Assembly: GCA_034521975.1 (NCBI GenBank)
Contig: JAXHLR010000006.1
Location: forward strand, 1 to 64,000
Origin: Acidimicrobiales bacterium
Lineage (GTDB): Bacteria > Actinomycetota > Acidimicrobiia > Acidimicrobiales > SKKL01
DNA: 64,000 bases
Direction: 5' to 3'
Under the pieces are notes generated by a model. That model was not told the origin of the DNA, did no database searches, and saw nothing but the letters and a program-made list of their open reading frames with translations. Both the position numbers and the translations under genes were made by a program. Of this stretch, positions 1 to 8,735 are shown in pieces (the first letter of the stretch is position 1; each line of letters begins with the position of its first letter).

Positions 1-611
1 GGCACCCATCGCCGCCCCCGACGGCCCTCTTGGAGCGACCGCTCCCGAACACCCGTCGGACAAGGAGGCGACACCATGGCGACGACCGAACACGCTCGAC
101 ACCAGCTCTACCGGCGACTCATCGACACCATCGGACCCGACGAGGCGGACACCCTCATGGAGTTCCTTCCCCCATCCGGATGGGCAGAGGTCACCACCAA
201 GGGCGACCTGCACCACCAGAACGAACTCGCCGCCATCCAGTTCGCCGCGATCGACCGCCAGTTCGAAGCGGTCGACCGCCGCTTCGAAGAGGTCGACCGG
301 CGGTTCGACATCGTGGACCGGAAGTTCGAGGAGATCGACCGCAGATTCGAACAGGTCGACCGCAGATTCGAGGACATCGACCGCCGCTTCGAGCAGGTCG
401 ACCGTCGGTCCGAGGAGGTCCTCGCCGAGATGCGGGGAGGCTTCCAGGCCATGGCCGAGACGATCGATCTCAAGGTCCAGTCCTCCCAGAACCTGATCCT
501 CGCCGAGCTCCACCGCACCATGCGGACCAACCTCATCGTCACCATCGCCGTGCTCGGCACGCTCATCACCGTCATGTCCGGCATCACCGCCGGCCTCTGA
601 GGGCCACCGCC
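1..611 (+). repeat. Left direct repeat flanking the Wadjet operon
   Basis: This segment is repeated in the same orientation at 8736-9283. It covers the leader, the coiled-coil gene and the first few bases past its stop. The copies differ at only a few positions outside the heptad-coding part, where the left copy has 63 nt more. It may extend left of the window. Both leaders carry a small hairpin (GGAGC at 32-36, GCTCC at 41-45); its loop differs between copies but its stem does not. Confidence 0.9.
76..600 (+). CDS. Coiled-coil membrane-anchored protein, copy 1
   Basis: This 174-residue protein has a conserved N-terminal part (about 1-58), a run of eight heptads of the form F-E-x-V/I-D-R-R (about 59-115), a linker, and one C-terminal transmembrane segment (about 150-174). 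It resembles small DUF1640-like coiled-coil proteins anchored at the membrane; this is a resemblance in layout, not a proven family match. The start is set by a strong AAGGAGG ending 8 nt before the ATG. It is nearly identical to the gene at 8811-9272 except for three extra heptads. The Wadjet operon begins 54 nt downstream from its own promoter. Function is unknown; oligomerisation at the membrane is inferred. Confidence 0.85.
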   Translation: MATTEHARHQLYRRLIDTIGPDEADTLMEFLPPSGWAEVTTKGDLHHQNELAAIQFAAIDRQFEAVDRRFEEVDRRFDIVDRKFEEIDRRFEQVDRRFEDIDRRFEQVDRRSEEVLAEMRGGFQAMAETIDLKVQSSQNLILAELHRTMRTNLIVTIAVLGTLITVMSGITAGL

Positions 612-641
612 GCGGTTGCCTCCGGCGTCACACCCCGTCTC

Positions 642-647
642 TAGACT
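642..647 (+). promoter_or_regulatory. -10 box of the Wadjet operon
   Basis: TAGACT lies 7 nt before the jetC ATG at 655, so the transcript is probably leaderless. It sits just outside the repeated segment, so the operon does not depend on the repeat for transcription. Confidence 0.65.
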
Positions 648-654
648 CCGGTCG

Positions 655-3600
655 ATGACCGAGCGGTGGCAGCTCAACCGGGCAGGGATCCTCAACGTCT
701 ACCAGTACGGCGACGAGACCCTGCACTTCGGCGGAGGCCGGCTACTGCTGCGCGGGGTCAACGGCTCGGGCAAGTCCACCGCGATGAACATGCTCCTGCC
801 CTTCCTGCTCGACGGCGACGTGCGGCGCATCGACGCCGCCGGCGAGCAGTCCGGCGTCTTGCGATCCTGGATGCTGTCGGGCCGCGACGACCAACAACCG
901 ATCGGCTACCTGTGGCTCGAGCTGGCCAAAGGTGACGAGCACCTCTGCTTCGGGTGCGGCATCAAGGCCAACCGCGGCACCGACCGGGTCAACACCTGGT
1001 GGTTCGTCACTCCCCGCCGCGTCGGCATCGACCTGCACCTGGTCGAGGGGCGGGTGCCGCTCAGCGTCGAGGCGCTGCGCACCGCGGCCGAGCCCGGCAC
1101 CGTCTACCGCGAAGACCAACGGCCCGCCTACCGCAACGACCTGCGCCACCGGCTCTTCGGCGGAGCCGAGCTCGACGAGCACCTGCGCCTGCTCCGCATC
1201 GTCCGCAACCCCCGGGTGGGCGACCGGCTCGACGACGACCTCCCCACCTATCTCCAGGACGCGCTCCCCCAGCTGTCCGAGGCCGCCCTCGACGACGCGG
1301 CCCAGCCCCTCGAAGACCTCGACGAGCATCGCCGCACGGTCACCGACCTCGCCCGCACCCACGAAGCGCTGACCGCCATCACCGGCGTCTACCGCTCCTA
1401 TGCCCGCCGCGAGCTGCACCAGGCCGCCCAAACCACCCTCGACGTCGTCGCTGAGCGCGACCGGCTCCTCCGCCACGAGCGGAGCGCCCGCGAGGCCCAC
1501 CAGCAGGCCGAGCAGCGCCTCACCCACGCCGAAGCCGAGAAGCAGCGCCTCACCACCGAGGCGAGCCGGCTCCGCATCGAGATCGACTCGCTGAAGGGCT
1601 CCGAGGCCTACAAGGCCGGCGCCGAGCTCACCGATCTCCGCCAGCTCCTCAAGGGACTCGAAGAGGCCCTGGCCGGCACCGTCGACCAGGTCGCCGGGTG
1701 GCAGGCCCGGCTGGGAGAGGACCGCACCGCCACCGAGCGAGCCGCCGACGAGGCCGACCACGCGACCGAGCGCCTCCGCTCCACGTTCAGCCTCCTCGCC
1801 GACCTGGCCGCGACGGGCGGCGTCCCGGCCCGACCCCCAGGAGTTCCCCACCTCGACCACGAGCCACCCGACGACACCTTGCCCCGCCGACCGACCGGGC
1901 CACTCGACACCTCGGCGCCGAAGGCCCAGCTCGTCGACCTGAGGGTCGCGGCCGCCAAGCGGATCCTCGACGTCGACACCATGCAGGCCGCCATCACCCT
2001 GGTCGATCACGCCGAAGCCGAACTGGCCGACGCCGAGCGCGACCGCGATGCCGCCACCACCCGCGCCGACGAGGCTCGCCGCTCGCTCGAGCAGGCCGAG
2101 GCCGAGGTGCACACCGCAGCCGAGGACTGGCGCACCGCCGCCACCGACTGGCTCGACGGGCTCGGCGACCACCAGCGGCGCCACGACCTCGCCGAGGCCA
2201 CGATCGACCCGGACCTGATGGCCGACCCCGCCGGGCTCGCCGCGGCCGACGCATCGGTGACCGCGCCCCTCCGGGCGGCCGCCGAGACCACCGCCGCTGC
2301 CCACCAGCACCGCATCGCCCGCACCGAATCACAGCTCGCCCACCACGACGAGGTGGTCGCCGACCTCGAGCAGACCGTCGACGAGCTGGCGGCCACCACC
2401 CTGCCGGCACCGCCGTCCCAGCCCTGGCAGTCCCAGCGCGCCACCGCCGCGCTGAGCGAGCTCGTCGACTTCGCCGAGCACCTGACCGACGCCGAGCGCG
2501 CCGGTCTCGAAGCCGCCCTCGACGCGTCGGGCCTGCTCGCGGCCGAGGTGTCGGCCGACGGACACCTCCGGCTCGCCGACGGGCAGCTCCTGGCGGCCAC
2601 GACCACCGGCCACCACGACGGCCCGTCGCTCGCCGACCTGCTCCGCGTCGACCAACCCGAACACCACCACGGGGTCACCGACGACGCCATCCGCGCGCTG
2701 CTCGGCTCGATCGCCATCGACCTGGCCAGCGACCGCCACACCGCGGTCACCACCTCGGGCGAGTTCCGGGTGGGGTCGCTCCACGGTCGCCACACCAAAC
2801 CACGGGCCGAACACATCGGACTCACCGCCCGACGCGAAGCACTCGAGCAGCAGCGCGCGGCGGCAGCCGCCGAACTGGCATCGGCCCGAGACGAGCGCAA
2901 CACCGTCGCCGCCCGCCACACCTCCCAGCTCGCGGCCCTCGAGGAGGCCGAGGCCCTCGCCAAGCGCGTCCCCTCCGACGGGCCGCTCATGCGGGCAGTC
3001 GCCCACCACGCCGCGGCCGAGCACCACGACGAGGCCGCGATGGCCGAACACGACGAGGCCGAGGCCCACGCCGTGCAGGTCGAGGCCCGTCTCGCCGATG
3101 CGGTGGCCCGGCGCCAGCGCGACGCCACCCGCCTGGGGCTGCCGTCCACCGGTCGCGAACTGGACGAGGTCCGAGACGACATCGGCTCCCTCCGCCGCGA
3201 CGTCGGACACGCCCTCGACCAGCTCGAGACACTCACCGGGGTCGTCGAGCGCTGGATCGAACACGCCGACCAGTGCGAGCGCACCACCATCCGGCTCGAG
3301 GAGGTCACCGGCCAGGAGCAGGCGGCCCGGGCCCGTCGTGACGAGGTCGCCACCCGGCTGGCCACGCTCGAGGACAGCATCGGGCTCGACCTCGACGAGG
3401 TCCTCGCCGCGCTCGACCAGAGCACCAAGGACCTCGAGATCGCCGAAGCCCAGCTCGCTGCGGTCGACGATGAGCGATCCCAGGCCGGCACCGCGCTCGG
3501 AGCCACCGCCGAGCGGTTCGAGCACGCGACGGGGGCCCGCGTCGCCGCCGAGCAGCGCTGCCTCGACGCGCTCCCCCACCTGCACCGCATCCTCGACGTC

Positions 3601-4749
3601 CCCGGCCTGGTCCCCGCCGCCCTCGACGAGCCGTCCACCGAGCCCCCAGCGCTCGAAGACCCGTCCACCGAGCCCGACCACGAGCCCGACCACGGCGACC
3701 GGGGCTCGGCGCGGCTCCCCAGCGTCGACGACAGTCCCGAAGGTGCCCGCGAGCTCTCCGAGGCGATGCTGGCCATCGTGGCGCCGCCCGAGGCGCCCGA
3801 CACCACCGCCGAGAGCGTCCGCATCTCGCTGCGACGTCGTCGCGACACCCTCGGCGCCGGGTGGGACGCCGAGGCTCGCCAGCCCGACGATCAGCTTCCC
3901 CTCCACATCCAGGTCACCGGCCCCTACGCCGACAACCTGCCCCTCCACGACGCCGCCCTCGCCGTCGACGAGCAGCTCGCCCAGCTCTCGGGCCTGCTCA
4001 CCGCCAAGCAGCGACAGGCGCTGCGCAACCTCCTCCAGGGCCTCGTCGCACGGGAGGTGGCCGACAAGCTCCACGCGGCCGGCGAGTTGGTCGACCGCAT
4101 GAACCAGCGCCTGGCCGAGATCACCACCGCCCACGGCATCGGCGTCAGCCTCCGGTGGCACCGCCGCAACGACCTCGACCCCGACCTCGCCGCCATGGTC
4201 GCCCTCCTCGCCAAGCTGCCCGACCTGCGCACCCCCGACGAGGACCAGGCGCTCAGCGACGCCCTCGGTGCTCGCATCGAGGAGGCCCGCCGCGACGAGC
4301 CCGACCTGCCCTACCGCGACCTCATCGCCGGGGTGCTCGACTACCGCGACTGGCACCGCATGGCGGTCGAACTGCACCGACCGGGACGCTCCACCGAGCT
4401 GCTCAGCCGGCGCAGCACCCTGTCCGAGGGCGAGAAGAAGATCGTCACCTACCTCCCCCTCTTCGCCGCCGTCGCCGCGTCCTACGACCGGCTCGCCACC
4501 GGCGCCCCCGACTCGCCCCGCTTCGTGCTGCTCGACGACGCCTTCGCCAAGGTGTCCGAGGACAACCACTCCAAGCTGTTCGGCCTGCTCGTCGACCTCG
4601 ACCTCGACTTCATCGCCACCAGCGAACGGCTGTGGGGCACCCACGACACCGTGCCCGAGCTGGCGATCACCGAGGTCATCCGCGACGCCGACCTGGCCAC
4701 CATCGTGCTCGAGCACTCGCGCTGGAACGGCCGGGAACGAACCCCGTGA
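655..4749 (+). CDS. jetC: Wadjet JetC, SMC-like ATPase (TIGR02680 family)
   Basis: This 1364-residue protein is the motor subunit of a type II Wadjet system, the SMC-like complex that extrudes and destroys circular plasmids. A Walker A motif (GVNGSGKST) is at residues 34-42. Long charged Ala/Glu/Arg-rich coiled coils fill the middle. The ABC signature (LSEGE) is near residue 1256 and Walker B (FVLLDDAF) near 1289. Length matches the family. The ATG at 655 is preferred over upstream TTG codons because it directly precedes the conserved N-terminus and follows a -10 box by 7 nt. An acidic, Pro/Glu/His-rich stretch with an internally repeated DPSTEP-like motif lies at about 3628-3710. The stop overlaps the jetA start in GTGA, implying translational coupling. 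The gene lies first in the operon, whereas A-B-C-D is the order usually described. Confidence 0.93.
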   Translation: MTERWQLNRAGILNVYQYGDETLHFGGGRLLLRGVNGSGKSTAMNMLLPFLLDGDVRRIDAAGEQSGVLRSWMLSGRDDQQPIGYLWLELAKGDEHLCFGCGIKANRGTDRVNTWWFVTPRRVGIDLHLVEGRVPLSVEALRTAAEPGTVYREDQRPAYRNDLRHRLFGGAELDEHLRLLRIVRNPRVGDRLDDDLPTYLQDALPQLSEAALDDAAQPLEDLDEHRRTVTDLARTHEALTAITGVYRSYARRELHQAAQTTLDVVAERDRLLRHERSAREAHQQAEQRLTHAEAEKQRLTTEASRLRIEIDSLKGSEAYKAGAELTDLRQLLKGLEEALAGTVDQVAGWQARLGEDRTATERAADEADHATERLRSTFSLLADLAATGGVPARPPGVPHLDHEPPDDTLPRRPTGPLDTSAPKAQLVDLRVAAAKRILDVDTMQAAITLVDHAEAELADAERDRDAATTRADEARRSLEQAEAEVHTAAEDWRTAATDWLDGLGDHQRRHDLAEATIDPDLMADPAGLAAADASVTAPLRAAAETTAAAHQHRIARTESQLAHHDEVVADLEQTVDELAATTLPAPPSQPWQSQRATAALSELVDFAEHLTDAERAGLEAALDASGLLAAEVSADGHLRLADGQLLAATTTGHHDGPSLADLLRVDQPEHHHGVTDDAIRALLGSIAIDLASDRHTAVTTSGEFRVGSLHGRHTKPRAEHIGLTARREALEQQRAAAAAELASARDERNTVAARHTSQLAALEEAEALAKRVPSDGPLMRAVAHHAAAEHHDEAAMAEHDEAEAHAVQVEARLADAVARRQRDATRLGLPSTGRELDEVRDDIGSLRRDVGHALDQLETLTGVVERWIEHADQCERTTIRLEEVTGQEQAARARRDEVATRLATLEDSIGLDLDEVLAALDQSTKDLEIAEAQLAAVDDERSQAGTALGATAERFEHATGARVAAEQRCLDALPHLHRILDVPGLVPAALDEPSTEPPALEDPSTEPDHEPDHGDRGSARLPSVDDSPEGARELSEAMLAIVAPPEAPDTTAESVRISLRRRRDTLGAGWDAEARQPDDQLPLHIQVTGPYADNLPLHDAALAVDEQLAQLSGLLTAKQRQALRNLLQGLVAREVADKLHAAGELVDRMNQRLAEITTAHGIGVSLRWHRRNDLDPDLAAMVALLAKLPDLRTPDEDQALSDALGARIEEARRDEPDLPYRDLIAGVLDYRDWHRMAVELHRPGRSTELLSRRSTLSEGEKKIVTYLPLFAAVAASYDRLATGAPDSPRFVLLDDAFAKVSEDNHSKLFGLLVDLDLDFIATSERLWGTHDTVPELAITEVIRDADLATIVLEHSRWNGRERTP

Positions 4750-6281
4750 GCACCTACGAACCCTCCCCCGCCGATACCCCAGCCGACACCGGCCGGTCGC
4801 TGTTCCGCTACGTGGTCGGCGACGAGTGGGCCGACTACCGGGCGATCATGGCGGTGTTCGCCGACACGTTCTTCACCGAGTTCAGCCCCGACGACGTCGC
4901 CCGCCGCCTCGCCGACGCCGGCCATCCTCTCGGTGAGGACGTCGTCGCCGACCGGCTCGAGAGCCTCCGACGGTGGGGCAACCTCGCCGTGTCCTCCTCG
5001 GTCGGCAACCCCACCAGCCTGACCGACTACTACCGGCGGCGGAACCGCTACCTCATCACCCGAGCCGGCCAAGAGGTACACCAGGTCGTCGAGGGAATCC
5101 TCACCCGCGTCGACGAGGTGGCCGACGTCTCCACCGGGCGGCTGCGCACCCTCCTCGACGCCCTCGTCCGCCTGGCCGCGGTCGACCCGGCCACGATCGA
5201 CGAGACCGAGCTGTCCGACCTCGTCGGCGCCGTCTTCGACCCCCACCAGGCCTTCACCAGCGAGATCACCCAGTTCTTCGCCGCCATCAACCAGTGGCAG
5301 AGCCGCTATGACCTCTCCCCCGACGAGCTCCGGTTCTTCGCCGAGGTGCTCGTCGGCTACGTGGGAGAGCGCCTCGACGACATCGAGCGCACCGCCCGCC
5401 CCATCAGCAGGCGCCTGATCGAGCTGGAGCCCTCGTTCCCCACCATCGTCGAACGGGCCGAACAGGGGCTCGCTAGCCGCGTCGACCGAGCCGGGTTCGC
5501 CGACGAGGTGCGGGTCGGTCACCGGGCCGGCAGCCGCCTCGACGACTGGGACCACCTGTGCTCGTGGTTCGTCCGTTCCGGGGGTCGACCGTCGCGCATC
5601 GAGACCCTCACCCGCGACGCCGTCGCCGCCGTGCGCACGCTCACCCTGAACCTCACCCGGCTCTCCCGCGCCGGTGCCGCCGCCGCATCGCGCCGCGCCG
5701 ATCTGCTCCGCCTCGCCCAGCTCTTCGGCGATGCCGAACCGGACCAGCTCCCACGGCTCGCCGCCGCCGCGTTCGGCATCGGACCCACCAATCACTACGG
5801 GGTGCTCGCCGCCGACGCCGGCGATCCGGTCGCCACCACCACCCCCTGGGCCGACGCGCCGCCGGCCGAGGTGCCGATGTCGATCCGCCGCCGGGGCGAC
5901 ACCACCAACCGGGGTCGCCCCAGCCCGGTCCCCGACCGCTCCCAGGAGACGGCGCTGCTGCGCCAACGCCGAGCCGAGGAGCGCGCCGCCCGCACCCGCA
6001 TCGACCACGAGCTCCTCGACCTCGACGAGCTCGACGGGTCCACGGTGTCGGTCGCCGCGCTCACCCGACTCCAGGAGATCGTCGGCCGGACCCTCACCGG
6101 TCTCGGCACCGCCGCCACCGGCGCCCGGCGCGACGACGGGCCCCTGACCTGTCACATCGAGCGGACCCCAGGGCGCAACACCCGAGTGTCGTGCCCCGAC
6201 GGCACCCTCGCCCTGCTCGACCTCACCGTCGCGCTCGCACCCCGCTTCGACACCGGAACGGACCACGCCCGTGCCGGCTGA
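4746..6281 (+). CDS. jetA: Wadjet JetA, kleisin-like subunit (TIGR02677/DUF2397)
   Basis: This 511-residue protein matches the DUF2397 family in length and in its N-terminal motif (RYVVGDEWADYRAIM, about residues 19-33). In Wadjet complexes the JetA protein bridges the SMC heads as the kleisin. It starts with GTG overlapping the jetC stop by 4 nt. Its C-terminal 11 nt overlap jetB. No frameshift or missing block is visible. Assignment to the kleisin role follows from the family, not from any structural feature visible here. Confidence 0.9.
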   Translation: MSTYEPSPADTPADTGRSLFRYVVGDEWADYRAIMAVFADTFFTEFSPDDVARRLADAGHPLGEDVVADRLESLRRWGNLAVSSSVGNPTSLTDYYRRRNRYLITRAGQEVHQVVEGILTRVDEVADVSTGRLRTLLDALVRLAAVDPATIDETELSDLVGAVFDPHQAFTSEITQFFAAINQWQSRYDLSPDELRFFAEVLVGYVGERLDDIERTARPISRRLIELEPSFPTIVERAEQGLASRVDRAGFADEVRVGHRAGSRLDDWDHLCSWFVRSGGRPSRIETLTRDAVAAVRTLTLNLTRLSRAGAAAASRRADLLRLAQLFGDAEPDQLPRLAAAAFGIGPTNHYGVLAADAGDPVATTTPWADAPPAEVPMSIRRRGDTTNRGRPSPVPDRSQETALLRQRRAEERAARTRIDHELLDLDELDGSTVSVAALTRLQEIVGRTLTGLGTAATGARRDDGPLTCHIERTPGRNTRVSCPDGTLALLDLTVALAPRFDTGTDHARAG

Positions 6282-7467
6282 CCGCGACCCCCAGACCCCG
6301 CTCGACCTGCAGCTCTGCGCCCGCAGGCTTGTGCAGCGGCCGCTCACCTGCAAAGAGCACGACCCCGACCTGTTCCGGCTGATCCGCCGCAACGAGGCCG
6401 ACCTCGACCGCTGGTTCACCCAGCGCCTCGGCTACCGGCTCCACGTCGATGCCGACACCGCACGGCTGCTCAAGTCCGGGGTCATCCCCCACCGGCGCCC
6501 GCTGCGCACCCGCACCGACCGCGCGTTCCACCAGCTCGAGTACACGCTCCTCGCCCTCACCCTGGCCACCACCGTCGCCGGCCCCGCGGTCATCAGCCTG
6601 CGCGACCTCGTCGACCAGATCAGGCTGGCCGCGGTCGACGCCGCGATCACCCTCGACGACCGGAGCACGACCCGCCGGGCAGTCGTCGTGGTGCTGCAGT
6701 GGATGATCGACCTGGGACTCGCCCACGAGCTGCACGAGGGGGTCGAGGGCTATGCCAGCGACGAGCACGCCGACGCGGTGCTGCGGATGCGGCCCGATCG
6801 CATCGCCCTCCTGACCCTGCCAGCGCTCGCCGGTGTCGAACGCGACGACGAGCTGGTCGAACGGGCCGAACGGCGTGGCGACGCACGCCAGTGGATGCGG
6901 TGTCGACTGGTCGAGGACCCAGTCATGTACCGCGGCGACCTCACCGACGACGAATGGAGCGAGCTGCGCCGCCGCCTGACCGAAGAGGCCCGGCTGCTCG
7001 ACGAGATGTTCGGGTTGGTGCTCGAAGCCCGCGCCGAGGGCGTCGCAGCGATCGACCCCGACGGGCGTCTCGCCGATCAGGCGTTCCCCACCGGCGGCAC
7101 GCTTGGCCACGCCGCCCTGCTGCTGATCACCGAGTTGGGCGACGACCTCGGCGAGGTCCATCGCTGGGACCAGGTGGAATCGATCGTGGCGAGGTTGACC
7201 GCCGAGCACCGGCACTTCTCCAAGACCTACCGCGAGGCTCCCCACCGCCTGGCCCGCGACGCGGTCGAGCTGCTGGTCGACCTGCGCCTGGCCGAGGAGG
7301 TCGCCTCCGACGAGGTGGCCATCGAGGACGAGGTGGCCGTCGCAGGGGAAGAGGATGAGGACGAGGATGCGGGCCGACCCGACATCCGGCTCTTGCCCGC
7401 CGCCGCACGGTTCCTGCCCGTCGCGCCCACCGCCGTCGCCGGTCACGAGCAGGAGTCGATGTGGTGA
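6271..7467 (+). CDS. jetB: Wadjet JetB, kite-like subunit (TIGR02678/DUF2398)
   Basis: This 398-residue protein is the DUF2398 member of the type II Wadjet operon and corresponds to the winged-helix kite subunit that binds the kleisin. The start is GTG at 6271, inside the end of jetA. The N-terminal half carries the family-typical segment with FRLIRRNEADLDRWF at about residues 30-44. A strongly acidic stretch (EEDEDEDAG-like) lies near residues 360-372, then a short C-terminus. The stop overlaps the jetD start. The order A then B is conserved relative to other type II loci. Confidence 0.9.
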   Translation: MPADRDPQTPLDLQLCARRLVQRPLTCKEHDPDLFRLIRRNEADLDRWFTQRLGYRLHVDADTARLLKSGVIPHRRPLRTRTDRAFHQLEYTLLALTLATTVAGPAVISLRDLVDQIRLAAVDAAITLDDRSTTRRAVVVVLQWMIDLGLAHELHEGVEGYASDEHADAVLRMRPDRIALLTLPALAGVERDDELVERAERRGDARQWMRCRLVEDPVMYRGDLTDDEWSELRRRLTEEARLLDEMFGLVLEARAEGVAAIDPDGRLADQAFPTGGTLGHAALLLITELGDDLGEVHRWDQVESIVARLTAEHRHFSKTYREAPHRLARDAVELLVDLRLAEEVASDEVAIEDEVAVAGEEDEDEDAGRPDIRLLPAAARFLPVAPTAVAGHEQESMW

Positions 7468-8678
7468 GCGCCCCCGTCTCGCTGCACGACGATCACATCG
7501 CCCCGCTGTGGCAGGCGGTTCGCCACCGCCTCGAGCGTCGGGGCGCCCACAACCGGGGTCGACTTCGCCTGCCCACCCTCGACTCGCAGGGTCGGCTCGT
7601 GCTGAAGGGACTGCTCGGCCGCCAGCCCGGAATCACCGTCGATCTCGGCGTCCTCGAAGGGGCCCTCGTCCGACTCGGGGTCGGCTCCGACCTGGCCGAT
7701 GCCCTGGCCCACCTCGGCCACCCAATCTCCGACGCGCCCGAGGCGCAGCGGCAGCGGCACCGGCTTCAGCGGGCCGCACGGGAGGCCGCCCGAGCGGAGG
7801 CGGTGCGGTGGCCCGAGCCCTGGACCGAGGAGTGGATCGACGAGACGATCAGAGCTGGTGTGCTCCGGGGGTTCGACCCCGAGGCCGCCGTGACCCTCAT
7901 CAGGCAGGTGCGCGACGTCCTCGACACGCTCGACCACGGCGGCCGGCCCCTCAGCCGCAACGAGCTGGCGGCACAGGTGTGCGGATCGGCCCACGCGCTC
8001 GATCCCGGCACCAGGCTCGAAGCCGCCGCGACCCGAGCCTTGGTGAAACGTTCGGGCCCAGCGCACGACCGCGAGCTGTGGACGGCAGCAGGCGCTCACC
8101 TCGACCTCACGTCCGCGCCCGCGCTCACCTGGAACCTGCCCCTGGCCGATTCGCCGCTCGCCACCACGGTGCGCGCGGCGACCGAAGCCGGGCTGCCCGT
8201 CCACCTCACGCGCTTCGCGCTCGAACGCTTCCCCGCAGTCACGGCCGCACTCTCCACATCCGTGCTCGTCGTCGAGAACCCGCGCCTGGTCGAAGCCGCC
8301 GCCCAATCGGTGCTGCCCCTCGCGGTGCTCGCCACCAACGGCCAACCGTCGTCCACGGTGACCCTCCTCGTCCACCAGCTCATCGGGTCGGGCGGGTCGC
8401 TCCACTGCCACGCCGACTTCGACCCGGCCGGCCTGGCGATCTGTTCGCGCCTGGCCGAGGGCGGCGTGTCTCCCTGGCACATGACCGCCACCCACTACCG
8501 GACCCAGGTGCGAGACGCCGAACGGTCGGGGGTAGACCTACCCGAGACGATCGGAGTCGCGCCGCCCACGCCCTGGGACCCTGCGCTGTCGACGGCGGTC
8601 ACCGAGCTCAGGCGGGCGGTCCACGAGGAGCGCCTGCTCCCGGACCTTCTCGACCAGGCGGTGAGCGAGCTGGAGTGA
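7464..8678 (+). CDS. jetD: Wadjet JetD, Toprim-type nuclease subunit (TIGR02679; DUF3323 and DUF2399)
   Basis: This 404-residue protein is the nuclease of the complex, which cleaves the trapped plasmid. The C-terminal DUF2399 part shows Toprim-like acidic motifs: a Glu in VVENP at about residue 271 and D-x-D in ADFDPAG at about 319-321. Two GTG codons (7461, 7464) could start it; 7464 is chosen because it overlaps the jetB stop in GTGA. It is the last gene of the operon, and 132 nt separate it from the second coiled-coil gene. All catalytic positions that can be judged by eye are present, so the system looks functional. Confidence 0.9.
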   Translation: MSAPVSLHDDHIAPLWQAVRHRLERRGAHNRGRLRLPTLDSQGRLVLKGLLGRQPGITVDLGVLEGALVRLGVGSDLADALAHLGHPISDAPEAQRQRHRLQRAAREAARAEAVRWPEPWTEEWIDETIRAGVLRGFDPEAAVTLIRQVRDVLDTLDHGGRPLSRNELAAQVCGSAHALDPGTRLEAAATRALVKRSGPAHDRELWTAAGAHLDLTSAPALTWNLPLADSPLATTVRAATEAGLPVHLTRFALERFPAVTAALSTSVLVVENPRLVEAAAQSVLPLAVLATNGQPSSTVTLLVHQLIGSGGSLHCHADFDPAGLAICSRLAEGGVSPWHMTATHYRTQVRDAERSGVDLPETIGVAPPTPWDPALSTAVTELRRAVHEERLLPDLLDQAVSELE

Positions 8679-8729
8679 CGGTCTACCGCTCTGGCCTCCG
8701 GTCCGGGAATCCCTGTCACCGCAGCGCAG

Positions 8730-8735
8730 TACACT
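8730..8735 (+). promoter_or_regulatory. Candidate -10 box of coiled-coil gene copy 2
   Basis: TACACT ends one base before the right repeat begins. A start near 8742 would give a leader of about 70 nt that contains the conserved hairpin at 8767-8780. No good -35 box is visible. The rest of the 8679-8810 gap holds no gene. Confidence 0.4.

Noticed and set aside
742-2310. Long minus-strand open frame of 522 codons opposite jetC
   Set aside because: It is Gly/Val-rich antisense of a high-GC gene without motifs or ribosome-binding site; the plus strand encodes a recognised family.
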